From: Chromatiales bacterium
GTDB lineage: Bacteria; Pseudomonadota; Gammaproteobacteria; Chromatiales; Chromatiaceae
Direction of reading: 5' to 3'
DNA: 64,000 bases
NCBI GenBank assembly: GCA_028284585.1
Contig: JANQRK010000040.1
Coordinates: 1-64,000, forward strand
Below the pieces are notes generated by a model. That model was not told the DNA's origin. It worked only from the letters and a program-made list of their open reading frames with translations, and ran no database searches. The translations under genes were made by a program, and so were the position numbers. The stretch's first letter is position 1, and every line of letters starts with the position of its first letter. Of this stretch, positions 27,221-36,846 are shown one piece after another.

Positions 27221-28584
27221 CGGAAACGGCCTCCCTCCTCAAGCGGAGACCGTTCCGGACGTCCCTGGCGCAGCGTCTGCTGGCTTTGTGCATCCAACTG
27301 GTTACGCCGCGCGACGACGCCGGCGGCGGTATTGCTCGCGATCTCCTTGCTCACGCGCTGCTCGAACAGGAAGCTCTCGATCTCCTGCTCCAGTTCGTCG
27401 ACCGCACTGACTGCGACGTCCATCGCCGGCTTGGTACTCATCACCTCGGGTACGCGCTTGCCGCTGATCAACAGGCGGCGGATCGCGAAGGCCTCCTCAA
27501 TTGTGCGTGCGATCGCGACCTCGGAGGCCAGACGCCCGGCAAAGACACCGGCCTCGTCCGCCGGCAGTTCCCGCAGTGTCTCGATGACCTTGGCGGACAC
27601 GGCGACGCCGGGCGCGGAGACCCCTTGCAAGTCCGCATTGGTCGGCACGCCGGTCCCGCCGACCAGCGCGACCAGGTCTGTCGCAATGGCCTGCCGGTGC
27701 ACCTCGTACTTCACGTTCAGGCCGTTGCCGGGGATGCCGCGTTTCGGGCAGCCGTTACAGGTGTGGATTACCGCATCGCCGAGGACGTCGACCGCATAGT
27801 CGGCGGCCGACGAGGGCGTCGGGAAAAGGGTTGCCAGGCGAACCTCCGACCCGATAGCTGGTGGTGTGTACGGGGCGTTGCTGCCGGGCGGGCGTCCGAG
27901 CGTGGTGTTCCAGCCGGCGGCCGTGATGTCCCTGATCGGCTCAATCGGCGGGCCACTGGTGCCACCGGCCATTACGACGCCGCCACTGCTGACCTTCGGA
28001 AACGGGTAGCCGGCCGCGCCACCCCTGCTTTCGACAGACTGCTTGGCGGCCACGGCATCCTTGGTGGTGCCCATCAGGCGCCGCCAGTCGCCGGCCTTGG
28101 CCATCTGAATCCACTCCTCGTATGGATCCTTGCCGGCGAGGATCTGCTGCTCCATCTGCTCGCAGGATTTGAGCGCATCGCCGAAGTTCAGGCTGAAGTC
28201 CGCCGCATAGGTCTGAAACAGCTCGTACAAGCCCGGCGCGGCGCGCTGAAAGACGTACAAGGGCAGCGCCGCGATGGCTCCGCGTGCGGCGCCCATTACG
28301 GTACTCTGCAGGCTCGTCGCCGCGTTCGAGAAAGAGTTCGTCACCGAGCTGATGATGTCGAAGTTGCCGCAGCTGTAACTGGCAGTCAGTGACGAATGCG
28401 CATCGAGGACCTGGTGGGCCCCGGCGGGGTTCAGCGCAATCGACACGGGCTCTGCGCCGCCAATGGCGTAATACCAGGCTTGGTCCTCGGTGGGGACCGA
28501 TACCTCGCCGGCGAGGGCGAGCGCCTGTAGCACGTGCAACCAAACAACAAGTGATAGTGCCAGTGTCCGAACTCTTGCGCTCAC
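27217..28584 (-). CDS. ICE conjugation protein, PFL_4711 family (TraH-like position)
   Basis: About 455 residues. I place the start at GTG 28584, five bases after the previous stop, which gives MSARVRTLALSLVVWLHVLQ ALALA, a good signal peptide; the track start at 28791 is far inside the neighbour. The mature part has blocks SYSCGNFDIISSVTNSF, LKSCEQMEQQILAGKDPYEEW and NGCPKRGIPGNG typical of TIGR03755 (PFL_4711) proteins of GI-type ICEs. It is periplasmic, probably a TraH-like pilus-assembly protein by position next to TraU- and TraG-like genes. Intact. Confidence 0.8.
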   Translation of the reverse strand: MSARVRTLALSLVVWLHVLQALALAGEVSVPTEDQAWYYAIGGAEPVSIALNPAGAHQVLDAHSSLTASYSCGNFDIISSVTNSFSNAATSLQSTVMGAARGAIAALPLYVFQRAAPGLYELFQTYAADFSLNFGDALKSCEQMEQQILAGKDPYEEWIQMAKAGDWRRLMGTTKDAVAAKQSVESRGGAAGYPFPKVSSGGVVMAGGTSGPPIEPIRDITAAGWNTTLGRPPGSNAPYTPPAIGSEVRLATLFPTPSSAADYAVDVLGDAVIHTCNGCPKRGIPGNGLNVKYEVHRQAIATDLVALVGGTGVPTNADLQGVSAPGVAVSAKVIETLRELPADEAGVFAGRLASEVAIARTIEEAFAIRRLLISGKRVPEVMSTKPAMDVAVSAVDELEQEIESFLFEQRVSKEIASNTAAGVVARRNQLDAQSQQTLRQGRPERSPLEEGGRFR

Positions 28585-28588
28585 CGCG

Positions 28589-29560
28589 TTACCACCCTCC
28601 GATGGAACCGATAAAGATGCCTTTGACCTTGCAGCATTGATACGGGCGCCAGAGATTGAACTGGTATTCGCCATCGTCGCTCTTGCGACCATCGGACCAG
28701 CTCGACAGCGAGACTGAATCGTTCCTGCCGAACACTTCACAGGCGTTGTCGACGGTGGGATAGAGCATTTGCCAATCGCCGGTCTGATCATCCATTTCCA
28801 CCAACGAGCCAGGGCCCCAGTACCGCATGCCGCTGTCCGACAGCTTGTACATATCGAGGGGGTAGTAGACGTGCGGCTGGTAGAAGCGGGTCACTATGTC
28901 ACCGACACGCTGTGCGATGACCGCGCCGGCCTTGGGTTCTTCTTGTTGCAGCACACGACCCGTGCGCGGATACACGCTGCCCCAGGTATTGACTGGAAAC
29001 TGCCCGATCTCGCGCAGGCCGGGAATGAGGGCTGCCGGATAGAGTGACTCGATGGGTACCAGGCTGCGCCACACCAGGGCGTCCAGTGTCGACCGGAAAT
29101 ACGGCAGCGTCGGTATAGAGCGTGGCAGGCACAGCAGGCCACCGGTGATACCCGATACACCGGCGAATGAAGCCGCCGACAGGGGGTGACCAAAGAGATC
29201 CGCGTCGCGAAACGTCTGATGATCGCGTCCGCGCCTGGGATAGCCTCCTTCGTACCGGCCTTCGATTGATCCGCTTGCATCTCCGGGGGACATGCTCCCT
29301 CCGGCGGCACCTGTGGTGACATTGACGTAGGCGTCGGGGACGTGGTTCTGGACCTTGATCGAGGTTTTCACCGTGCAGCTGTACCCGCACACCAACCACA
29401 AGCAGATACCCACGGGACGCCAGCGCAGACATCGCGGCAGTGCGTCCAGCGTCGCACTGGAAACGGCGGCGTCGTTCAGAACCGCCAGAGGTGTGCGCGT
29501 AAGCGTAAGCAGGGAGACCAGCAGCATACCTGCGGTCAAACGGCGCCATGCGGGGCTCAT
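28589..29560 (-). CDS. ICE conjugation protein, PFL_4710 family (TraU-like)
   Basis: 323 residues with an N-terminal export segment (LTAGMLLVSLLTLT). The later blocks FRSTLDALVWRSLVPIE, WGSVYPRTGRVLQQEEPK and WRPYQCCKVKG are characteristic of TIGR03756/TraU-like proteins needed for mating-pair formation. The start overlaps the upstream gene by four bases. A compact periplasmic protein of normal length with paired Cys residues. Confidence 0.82.
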   Translation of the reverse strand: MSPAWRRLTAGMLLVSLLTLTRTPLAVLNDAAVSSATLDALPRCLRWRPVGICLWLVCGYSCTVKTSIKVQNHVPDAYVNVTTGAAGGSMSPGDASGSIEGRYEGGYPRRGRDHQTFRDADLFGHPLSAASFAGVSGITGGLLCLPRSIPTLPYFRSTLDALVWRSLVPIESLYPAALIPGLREIGQFPVNTWGSVYPRTGRVLQQEEPKAGAVIAQRVGDIVTRFYQPHVYYPLDMYKLSDSGMRYWGPGSLVEMDDQTGDWQMLYPTVDNACEVFGRNDSVSLSSWSDGRKSDDGEYQFNLWRPYQCCKVKGIFIGSIGGW

Positions 29561-29958
29561 CGGTTCATCTTCCGGTACAGATCGCGCGCCAGTACGAGGT
29601 CGGTGACGCCGTAAAGCACCGCGGCACCGTCGAAAACGATCGCCGGGTACCGGTCGAGTCGGTAGTGCTGGTGGGCGAGTGCCAGGCCATTGCCCGCTTC
29701 GCGCATCTGCGCTTTGAGGTCAGTGCGCTCGTCAAAGCGTGCCTTGGCCATTGCGGTCGCTGCTGTCGGGTCGGCTGGCAGGCCTTCCGACAGCTCGGCC
29801 ATGGCACGGGTTAATCCATCGACGTAGAACACGGCGGCCGAGGGGAAGGCCTGCGTGTTCGTTAGCGGGTGTGCGTGATCGGTGAAGACCTCCACGATTG
29901 GATCGGCAACCGCCGTGGTAGTCATCAGTGCAAGCATGAAGGTCAGTCCGCAGCGCAT
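29557..29958 (-). CDS. ICE periplasmic protein, PFL_4709 family
   Basis: 133 residues: signal peptide (MRCGLTFMLALMTTTAVA), then VEVFTDHAHPL and a C-terminal YPAIVFDGAAVLYGVTDL. This arrangement fits TIGR03757 (PFL_4709), a small protein always found with TraU-like genes and possibly TrbC-like. It starts one base after the TraC stop and overlaps TraU-like by ATGA. Confidence 0.8.
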   Translation of the reverse strand: MRCGLTFMLALMTTTAVADPIVEVFTDHAHPLTNTQAFPSAAVFYVDGLTRAMAELSEGLPADPTAATAMAKARFDERTDLKAQMREAGNGLALAHQHYRLDRYPAIVFDGAAVLYGVTDLVLARDLYRKMNR

Positions 29959-29959
29959 C

Positions 29960-32716
29960 TCAGCCGCCCGCCCGTCGCCGTTCGATCTCGGTGGCGATGA
30001 GGATCGCCGCTTTAACCTCGCTGCAGTGCTCGCGGTTCATGATCTCGGCACGTGCCGCCTTCTCGTCCTTTTCGGTCTGAGCCAGCGCGAGGGCCAGCGC
30101 CGGCGGTACGTTGCGAAACAGCGCGGCCAGGTTGTCGGTGAGTACGACGCCCTCGGTGTACTTGCCGCCCTCCTTGCGTGCCGACAGCAGCATCTGGCGT
30201 TGCTCATCGGTCAGCTGGCGGAACCGTGCGATCTGCTCGACCTCGTCCTTCGGCATGACCAGGCACAGCCACCACTCGAGCATCGAGAGCATGCGCCGAC
30301 TCGCATCCGGGAAGTCGTCGAGGTTCTGGGTCGCGATCCAGTACCAGGCCCCGAACTTGCGCCACATCTTGGTGATCTTGATCACGTACGGCGCGAGCAG
30401 CGGGTTGGTCGTGATGATGTGGCCCTCGTCGGTGATTACCAGCGTCGGGCGGGCGTCATGCTGGCGCGCCTCGACCACGCCGTTGATGTGATTCATCAGC
30501 GCGATATAGGCCACCGTCAGCTGGTCCTCGTAGCCTTCGCGTTGGAGGATGCCCATGTCCAGATGGGTCACGTCGACGTCCGGCCAGCGGCCGCCTTCAC
30601 GGTTGAAGAAGTGCCCGGCGACCCCGGAGCAGAACAGCAGCAACGCATCGCCCATGTCCACGGCGCGTTCGCGCCGACGTGGATCCAAGGACTCGTCCTG
30701 GCCAGCCTGGCGCAGCGCCTCTGCAACGTCTTCGGTCAGCACCTGAGTACGTCCAGCGGCGCGCACCTGGCCAGCGGCTTCGAGGATCGCGCGGCGGATC
30801 ACGAGGCGATCTGCACGCGACATTCGGGCGTCTTCGCGCGCATCACCACCCGTGATCATGATCCGTGCGGCGATCTCCATCTCGCCGAGGAGGTCGCGGG
30901 CCTCGTCGAGGTCATTGGCCGGGTCGTCATCGTCGGACGTGGTGGCGTCGACGGCCTCAAGGTCGAGGCCGGTCAGGTTCGGATGGGTTTCCAGCAGTGA
31001 CAGCGCGCCGGCGAACGGTGGCAGGCTGACGTCGGCGTTGGGCTGCATCGCCACGCTGTGCACGGAAAGGTCATGGCTGCGCAGGTAGTCGCACATCAGG
31101 CCGAAACTGTTACCCGCCTCGATAAGGTAGACGCGCGGCCGCCAAACGGCCAGCGCCTGCATGATCAGGTAGACAAGTGTGGCGGACTTGCCGGCGCCGG
31201 TCGGCCCGACGATCAGCATGTGACCATTCTTCTTGCGGTCTTCCTTGTGCAGCGGATCGAAGCTCAGTGGCTCACCGCCGCGGTTCCAGAACAGCTGTCC
31301 CGGATGACCGGTACCACGGGAACGCCCGTACACCGGCAGCAGGCTGGTCAGGTGGGTTCCGAACATCAGTCGCGAGCGGCGGTGACTGCGGTCCAGTGCC
31401 GGGTCGTAGTTCATCGGCAGGTTGCGCAGCCAGGCGTCACAGGCTAGGAATTCCGACTCACGTCCGACGCTCTGCAGACCGTTCTGCAGCAGCAGGCTAT
31501 CGACATGATTGACCCGGCGCCGCAGTGCCGTGTTGTCCTCGGCACGTACGTAGAAACTCAGGTAGGTCGGGACCAGGCGGTCGCCGCGGGCCATCTGTAA
31601 CTCGACCTGCGACGCGTTCTCGTGCGCGAGCACTGCTTCGGCACCGTCACCGACCGAGGCGCGCTTGACGTTGGCGACGTGCGCACGCAACAGGTCCTGC
31701 GGTCGGCACACCATCGTCATTGCCATCACGGTGCCCACCGGGAGGTGGTCGAATACTGCGTAGACCTGGTCACCGACCGACCGCTCTGCGGTCAGCGCTC
31801 CGATCTCGGGTGCGCGGCGCAGCGCCTGTACCGACACGATGGTGTGCGGCAAGCCGTCGAGGTGCCACAGGTTCGCGTCTGTGTCCGAGCGCGGTACCGA
31901 GAGCGTCAGTAGCTCAGCGAAGTCGCGCCCGAACGGCAGATCCCGGTCGCCGGGGTAGGGTGCGATGTCGGCCAAGCGCGTGCTGTCGCCGTCGCAGATG
32001 GCCGGCCTGGGATTAAACCACTGTAGCAGCCAGTCATAGACATGCTCGCCACCGGCCAAACGCGATGACACGCCGGCGGCATCGAGCGAGGCCCGCAGGC
32101 GTCCAACCTGGTCGCGCAGTTGCTCCAGCGAGTCGCGCAGGGGTTGTTCCTCGCGCCGGAAGCGCCGGTAGATTACGAGGCGCGAGCGGCGCAGCTTGCC
32201 GCCCCATCGCCAGTTGGTGACTACGCTGTCGTCGAACACGCCGCCGGGGCGTGACGTCGCGGAAAGGTGTTCCTCCATCACCGCGAGCCAGTGCCTGGTC
32301 AGCGCGCTGTCGCGCAGTTCGGGGCGGGCATAGTCGCGCAGCGCCCTGCTGGTCTTACGCAGGTCGGTTTCGTCCTGCACATAGACCTGCACGACCCACG
32401 GCGAGGGGTCGATCTCGAGCACATTGGACAGCATGCCCAGCAACCCCTGGTGCAGCTCGGCCATGAAGCTTGGAGGACGCGCCTCACAACCGACCGGTGT
32501 GATCTCCAGTACCGCACCGACGCTGCGCCCGTCCTCGAGCAGGAAGGCCTGGTGGTCGGGCAGGTACTCGCACCATGGCAGCAGGTCGGTGAACGATGGC
32601 GGCAAGGTGTACTGATCGCGTGCGAGACGACGGCGTGTGACCCGACGACGAGGAATATTGGCCGAGGATGACGCCGCTGTTGTGGTCAGACCAAACAGTG
32701 AGAGCAGGTCCTTCAT
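29960..32716 (-). CDS. traC: Conjugative transfer ATPase, TraC/VirB4 family (PFL_4706)
   Basis: 918 residues. Walker A GPTGAGKSATLVYLIMQAL lies near residue 500 and Walker B LVITDEGHIITTN about 240 residues later, with the downstream FGAWYWIATQNLDDFPDASR motor motif. The N-terminal half is the TraC/VirB4 assembly domain. It powers pilus and secretion-channel biogenesis at the inner face of the membrane. No Walker lesion is seen, so it should be functional. The start overlaps the TIGR03751-type lipoprotein gene by ATGA. Confidence 0.92.
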   Translation of the reverse strand: MKDLLSLFGLTTTAASSSANIPRRRVTRRRLARDQYTLPPSFTDLLPWCEYLPDHQAFLLEDGRSVGAVLEITPVGCEARPPSFMAELHQGLLGMLSNVLEIDPSPWVVQVYVQDETDLRKTSRALRDYARPELRDSALTRHWLAVMEEHLSATSRPGGVFDDSVVTNWRWGGKLRRSRLVIYRRFRREEQPLRDSLEQLRDQVGRLRASLDAAGVSSRLAGGEHVYDWLLQWFNPRPAICDGDSTRLADIAPYPGDRDLPFGRDFAELLTLSVPRSDTDANLWHLDGLPHTIVSVQALRRAPEIGALTAERSVGDQVYAVFDHLPVGTVMAMTMVCRPQDLLRAHVANVKRASVGDGAEAVLAHENASQVELQMARGDRLVPTYLSFYVRAEDNTALRRRVNHVDSLLLQNGLQSVGRESEFLACDAWLRNLPMNYDPALDRSHRRSRLMFGTHLTSLLPVYGRSRGTGHPGQLFWNRGGEPLSFDPLHKEDRKKNGHMLIVGPTGAGKSATLVYLIMQALAVWRPRVYLIEAGNSFGLMCDYLRSHDLSVHSVAMQPNADVSLPPFAGALSLLETHPNLTGLDLEAVDATTSDDDDPANDLDEARDLLGEMEIAARIMITGGDAREDARMSRADRLVIRRAILEAAGQVRAAGRTQVLTEDVAEALRQAGQDESLDPRRRERAVDMGDALLLFCSGVAGHFFNREGGRWPDVDVTHLDMGILQREGYEDQLTVAYIALMNHINGVVEARQHDARPTLVITDEGHIITTNPLLAPYVIKITKMWRKFGAWYWIATQNLDDFPDASRRMLSMLEWWLCLVMPKDEVEQIARFRQLTDEQRQMLLSARKEGGKYTEGVVLTDNLAALFRNVPPALALALAQTEKDEKAARAEIMNREHCSEVKAAILIATEIERRRAGG

Positions 32717-33111
32717 GGCTGATAGACCTCGCCGGGCATCGCGTACTGATCGATCGCGTACATCGGGAATGCGGTGCTGTAGCCCGGTACCGGTGCACCC
32801 TCGGTGCTCAGGTGGGGAAACACGAACATCACCATCTGCGGGTTCGGCAGCAGCGGGAAGACCTGCTCGATCTCGTTGGCGGCCTGCTGGGTATAGTCAT
32901 GCAGATCCGCGGCGCCACGCGCGACGGGCCGATCCAGACCCTGGCGCTGTATAGACGCATCACGCGCTACGCCGGCGCTGTGCTGATGCTGTTGATAGAT
33001 CGCTGCCATGTCCGGCCCCTGCTGTGGGAGCACGTCTTCCTTGCTGGTTGCGCAGGCGGTCAGGCCCAGGGCTGCCGCGATAAGGGTCATTGGTCTAATC
33101 CAAATAGCCAT
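32713..33111 (-). CDS. Conjugation lipoprotein, TIGR03751-type (TraV-like position)
   Basis: 132 residues starting MAIWIRPMTLIAAALGL with lipobox LTAC; the track's start at 33192 is too early. The mature protein contains DMAAIYQQHQ and FPLLPNPQMVMFVFPHL, typical of the conserved conjugative-transfer-region lipoprotein. It should sit in the outer membrane as part of the core complex. It overlaps the upstream TraB-like gene by 17 bases. Confidence 0.8.
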   Translation of the reverse strand: MAIWIRPMTLIAAALGLTACATSKEDVLPQQGPDMAAIYQQHQHSAGVARDASIQRQGLDRPVARGAADLHDYTQQAANEIEQVFPLLPNPQMVMFVFPHLSTEGAPVPGYSTAFPMYAIDQYAMPGEVYQP

Positions 33112-34522
33112 AGGCACCTCCAGGGCCGGCCAGGCGGGCGTGGTGATCGAGCCGGCGCCCGGCGGGGTCGTAATCGATCGGAAGGGTGACATCGAGGTGG
33201 ACGACCACCGGCTCGCCGGCGGCCACGAAGACGGCGTCGAAAGCGCTTGCCTGGCGCTCGGTCAGCCAGGCGCCAATCTCCTGGGCGCCGCCGGAGACGG
33301 TCTTACCGAGCACGTACTGCCCTTGGTCACCGGTGACAGTCGTGTTGGCCGTGCCTTCGTTGCTGACAGTGCTCGTGGTCTGTGATGCGGCGGCGGCTTC
33401 CGCGGCCGCCGACAATGCCGTGACGCCGATGCGTTGAGCCAAAAAGGTCGAGGCGTTCGTGATGCGTTCACCGCTGATGCACGGGACGCCGAAGCGATCG
33501 GAGATCCAGCCGAGGCCCTCCTGCTGTCGGTTGGCGCCCTGGTCGGTACTGCGCGATTTCTCGCCGAAGGTCTGCACACGACCGTCGTCGAACACGAAGG
33601 TTGCGGATTGGATGGTTCCGCGCACACACGACAACGTCCAGTCGCCGATGGCGAACCCCGACATCACCATGCCTTCAAGGCCCGGGATCTGGTGACCGTT
33701 GGCGGCGAGGTTGTCGGCACCAATCAACACCTTGAACGGCATCGGATCCTGCACCTGGCCGCCCACCGGGATGCGGCCGACCAGGGCGCTGAACGCCGTC
33801 GATTGTGTCAATGTCGCATTGGCAGGGATCGTATAGACCGGTTCGACCTGCGACTTGGCCGGCGTGGCCTTGCCATCACTGCCGGCGACTGCGCGCACAG
33901 GATTCGGGATTGGGTCAGCAAGCGTGTCGGGTTCGCGCGTCGTGCCACTGGCGTGCAGCAACGAGCCGCCGGCCAGCGACGCAAACGTCGGCTCACGGTC
34001 GGATGTGCCGGGGGCGGGTGCATCCAGCGCGTCGATCCAGTGGATTGCACCGGCGATGCCGCTGTCGCCATAGCCAAACCCCAGCGGCATGTCGGCCGGT
34101 GTCGGCGTGGTGGACTGGGTTTTCTCGCTCAAGGCAATTCGGCTGCGCAGCTTCTCGAGCTGTTGCGACAGCGCGGTCAGCGTTTGCTCGTCACGCCGAC
34201 CGGCGCGTTCGATGTCGTTGGCGAGTTCCGCGCGCACCTTGTCGGCCAGGCGCTTCTCCTGGTCCATCGCGGCGGCATTCTCCTCGCGCAGCTTCTGGTT
34301 TTCCTCGGTCAGGCGCCGGGTCTGGTCAACCATCTCCGCGACCTGGGCCGACAGCGAACGCACCGTATCGGCGGGTGTGTCGACGTCCGGTGCAGCGGCC
34401 GTGGGTAGCTCGTCCATCAGCTCCGGCTTGGGCCGGCGCTCGCCGCTCTTGACCGCGACGGCGACGGCAATCACGAGGACGATACCGCCGATGATCGGGA
34501 TCACCTGGTTCATTGTGATCAT
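33095..34522 (-). CDS. Transfer core-complex protein, PFL_4705 family (TraB-like)
   Basis: 475 residues from MITMNQVIPIIGGIVLVIAV; the ATG overlaps the previous TGA, and the track ORF starts 72 codons too early. It has one N-terminal membrane anchor, a coiled coil (about 45-130: VRSLSAQVAEMVDQTRRLTEEN), a proline-rich linker and a C-terminal periplasmic domain with FKVLIGADNLAANGHQIPG and SCVRGTIQSATFVFDDGR. This matches TIGR03752 and the general TraB/VirB10 plan spanning both membranes. Intact. Confidence 0.87.
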   Translation of the reverse strand: MITMNQVIPIIGGIVLVIAVAVAVKSGERRPKPELMDELPTAAAPDVDTPADTVRSLSAQVAEMVDQTRRLTEENQKLREENAAAMDQEKRLADKVRAELANDIERAGRRDEQTLTALSQQLEKLRSRIALSEKTQSTTPTPADMPLGFGYGDSGIAGAIHWIDALDAPAPGTSDREPTFASLAGGSLLHASGTTREPDTLADPIPNPVRAVAGSDGKATPAKSQVEPVYTIPANATLTQSTAFSALVGRIPVGGQVQDPMPFKVLIGADNLAANGHQIPGLEGMVMSGFAIGDWTLSCVRGTIQSATFVFDDGRVQTFGEKSRSTDQGANRQQEGLGWISDRFGVPCISGERITNASTFLAQRIGVTALSAAAEAAAASQTTSTVSNEGTANTTVTGDQGQYVLGKTVSGGAQEIGAWLTERQASAFDAVFVAAGEPVVVHLDVTLPIDYDPAGRRLDHHARLAGPGGAYGYLD

Positions 34523-35376
34523 CGCGTCACCTCCGCCTGCTTTGATACGAACGGCGCAAGGGCGGCTTCGGGTCTTTGGTCGGCGACCAGGTAGACCGTG
34601 GTGGTATCGGTCGGGTCGCCCGCTGCACCCAGGCGTGCATGCTGGAAGCTCGCTGCCCGCCACTGCCCACGCAGGTCGCGCGGATCGAGTGTCACTGGTT
34701 GGTCTAGGGTGTTGCGCAGCTTGATCGCCGCGAGCCACAGCGGACCGTAGGGACCATTGGCGCGCCAGGCTGCGACTGGTTGTGCGTCGATATGACCCCC
34801 ACGAACCAGGTCGATGGCACCATGCAACGGCAGGGGTGCACGCGCGATCGTCGCGGACTGTGGGACCAGGCGTGTGGGCGCGTACAGGGACTGTGCGGCG
34901 TGGCGCACCAGGTCAACGTAGCCAGTCGGTCTGTCGTTCGCCAGCGGCGTAAGTGAGTTTGTATTCGCGCCATTGCGTGTCGTCGACGCTGGGTCGGTCA
35001 GCACCTCGAGCGGTCCGCCGGCGGGAAAGCGCTGGTCGGCGGCCAGGTCCAGCAAGATCGACTGTCCGGCGTCTGGTTGAACGATCAGGCGCGTCGCCGC
35101 GAACGGTTGTTCCGCCTTCAGGTAGAGGTGATCGCCCAGTGCCTGCACGCGCAGGCCGGGTACTGGTCCGCCAAGCAGACCGCTGCGCAGCTGGGTGGCA
35201 CCGGGCAGGCGCACGGTGCGCTCGGTGTTCAGGCGGAGGTCAACGCGGATCGGTGAGCCGCGCCAGACCTGTTGCTCGGTCGCGTCGGCGACCGGGGTGG
35301 CGGGCGGCTCCTGTGCCACTGCCATGTCGGTGAGCGACAGCGCTGCCGAGAAGGTAAGAATACAAATGGCGACCAT
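34519..35376 (-). CDS. Transfer protein, PFL_4704 family (TraK-like)
   Basis: 285 residues with a signal peptide (MVAICILTFSAALSLTDMAVA). The mature domain QVWRGSPIRVDLRLNTERTV, LQALGDHLYLKAEQPF is TIGR03749/TraK-like, comparable to VirB9 of the outer-membrane core complex. GGAGG precedes the start; the end overlaps the TraB-like start by ATGA. Confidence 0.85.
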   Translation of the reverse strand: MVAICILTFSAALSLTDMAVAQEPPATPVADATEQQVWRGSPIRVDLRLNTERTVRLPGATQLRSGLLGGPVPGLRVQALGDHLYLKAEQPFAATRLIVQPDAGQSILLDLAADQRFPAGGPLEVLTDPASTTRNGANTNSLTPLANDRPTGYVDLVRHAAQSLYAPTRLVPQSATIARAPLPLHGAIDLVRGGHIDAQPVAAWRANGPYGPLWLAAIKLRNTLDQPVTLDPRDLRGQWRAASFQHARLGAAGDPTDTTTVYLVADQRPEAALAPFVSKQAEVTR

Positions 35377-35377
35377 G

Positions 35378-36025
35378 TTAGGAGTCCTCCTTGACCGGGC
35401 TTTCGATGCGGCTCGGTCCGGGCTCGGCGAAGCCGTCGATCGCCATGCCCCAGGGATTGAGTTCGCGGTCGACGTCGTAGCGCACGACGCGCAGCGGGTA
35501 GCGGATGCGCGTGTGCTTGACCGGCAGTCCGGCCACCGTCTCCTCGATCACCGCCTCGATCGTCACGGTCCAGGCGTTCGGCCCGACGGCCTGTACACGG
35601 CTGTCGTCGTATTGCGCACCCGGTGCCTCGTACAGAGCCCGCACGCGTCCGGTCAGCTCGCCCATGCGGCTGCGCGGGTCCATGTCGCGCAGCAGTTCGG
35701 CGCGAAAGGCCGGTGTCACGTACGCGGCAAAGCGGTACAGCTTGGCCGGGAAGTCCTCGGCGCCGTCCCGCGGCCAGCGGTTCAGTTGCTGCCACATGTA
35801 GTAGCCGAAGCCATAGACGTTCGGCTTCGGGATCTCGCCGACGCGTACAGTACTTCCGACAGACAGGTCCGGCGGGATGTGCAGCGTGATGTCACTCGGC
35901 GCGTTGGCCCAGCCGCGAAACGCGAAGGCCAAGCCGATCGCCAGCAGGATGATCACCAGCCATAGACTGACGATGTGGGCACGTGCGTTGTCGATCTCGT
36001 GACGGTAGCGGGACATGGCGGTCAT
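35378..36025 (-). CDS. Transfer protein, PFL_4703 family (TraE/VirB8-like)
   Basis: 215 residues: a short cytosolic N-terminus, one membrane segment (about 19-38, VSLWLVIILLAIGLAFAF) and a periplasmic domain with VYGFGYYMWQQLNRWP and LNPWGMAIDGF, matching TIGR03746. A TraE/VirB8-like inner-membrane assembly factor by position. Four-base overlap with the upstream gene. Confidence 0.85.
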   Translation of the reverse strand: MTAMSRYRHEIDNARAHIVSLWLVIILLAIGLAFAFRGWANAPSDITLHIPPDLSVGSTVRVGEIPKPNVYGFGYYMWQQLNRWPRDGAEDFPAKLYRFAAYVTPAFRAELLRDMDPRSRMGELTGRVRALYEAPGAQYDDSRVQAVGPNAWTVTIEAVIEETVAGLPVKHTRIRYPLRVVRYDVDRELNPWGMAIDGFAEPGPSRIESPVKEDS

Positions 36026-36417
36026 CCTCCCCCGCGGCTGCCGCGGTGGCGGGTGCGTCCCAGCGACCAGTACCCGCTGCGCAGCAGGAAGCGGTTGCCA
36101 CCGAACAGGCGCTGCATTAGCACGGCGAACTTCACCTGGTAGTGACCCATCGGGTGGCCGCGCTTGAGCCGGCGGAAGATCAGTGCGCCGATATAGATTC
36201 CGCCCATAAAGATGAAGCCGGTCAGCGCCAGCACGACGCTGCCGACGTCGATCGCCGCGGCGATCGCCAGGAGCAGCGGCAACATCACCAGCCCCGTGGT
36301 CAGCGCGACCAGCAGCAGCTCTGAGGTGGTTAGGCCCAGGATCGCGGGAGGTTCGCCGTCCACGCGGTCGGCGAGCACCCCGAAACCCTGTGTCGGTTCT
36401 TGTGGTTCCGACGACAT
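36022..36417 (-). CDS. Transfer membrane protein, TIGR03750-type (TraL-like)
   Basis: 131 residues from MSSEPQEPTQGFGVLADRV (the track ORF is 29 codons too long). Two adjacent membrane segments (about 28-50 and 54-76, TTSELLLVALTTGLVMLPLL and SVVLALTGFIFMGGIYIGAL) precede a basic C-terminus. It corresponds to TraL/VirB3-like proteins that help recruit the VirB4 ATPase. Confidence 0.82.
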   Translation of the reverse strand: MSSEPQEPTQGFGVLADRVDGEPPAILGLTTSELLLVALTTGLVMLPLLLAIAAAIDVGSVVLALTGFIFMGGIYIGALIFRRLKRGHPMGHYQVKFAVLMQRLFGGNRFLLRSGYWSLGRTRHRGSRGGG

Positions 36418-36421
36418 GGCC

Positions 36422-36778
36422 TCAGATGACTCCGGTGGCCTGCGTGAGCGCATAGGTGCCGAACGCGATGCCGGCCGCCGACGCGAGGCCGATCTTGGCG
36501 ACATCGCCGACGGTGCCCTTGTTGGTCAGTACTTGGGTGACGGCCCAGATCATGCCGATCGCACCGATGACGAACAGCACCACGCCGACCACCAGGATGC
36601 CGACCTCGGAGGCATCTTCGAACACGCCCTCGAACCAGGCGATTGCGTCGTTGCTGCCGGGTGTCGTCGAGGGGGTCGGTGGTGCGGGCACGGCGGCCAG
36701 CGCCAGCCGCGGTGCGGCGACGTAGGCGGCCGCGAGAGCAGCCAGGGAAGTCCAGCGGTTTCCGAATCGGGACAACAT
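36422..36778 (-). CDS. Pilin-like membrane protein, PFL_4702 family
   Basis: 118 residues from MLSRFGNRWTSLAALAAAYV, preceded by GGAT/GAGG-type sites. A long signal-like N-terminus ends near ALAAVPAPPT, followed by an acidic stretch and two membrane helices (VGILVVGVVLFVIGAIGMIW and VAKIGLASAAGIAFGTYAL). This is the TIGR03745 pattern and resembles VirB2/TraA-type pilins. It is probably the major conjugative pilin of the element. The 160-aa track ORF starts too early. Confidence 0.82.
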   Translation of the reverse strand: MLSRFGNRWTSLAALAAAYVAAPRLALAAVPAPPTPSTTPGSNDAIAWFEGVFEDASEVGILVVGVVLFVIGAIGMIWAVTQVLTNKGTVGDVAKIGLASAAGIAFGTYALTQATGVI

Positions 36779-36846
36779 GGTTTCGATCCTCCGATCGTTG
36801 CGATAAACAACCCGCGGGCTCCGGCGCGGGCATCCGGTTACGAACA

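Noticed and set aside
27286-28392. 368-aa plus-strand ORF opposite the PFL_4711-family gene
   Set aside because: Antisense shadow with no ribosome site; the minus-strand frame matches a known ICE family.
29882-31000. 372-aa plus-strand ORF opposite traC
   Set aside because: Antisense shadow. The minus strand carries Walker A and B motifs of the VirB4-type ATPase.
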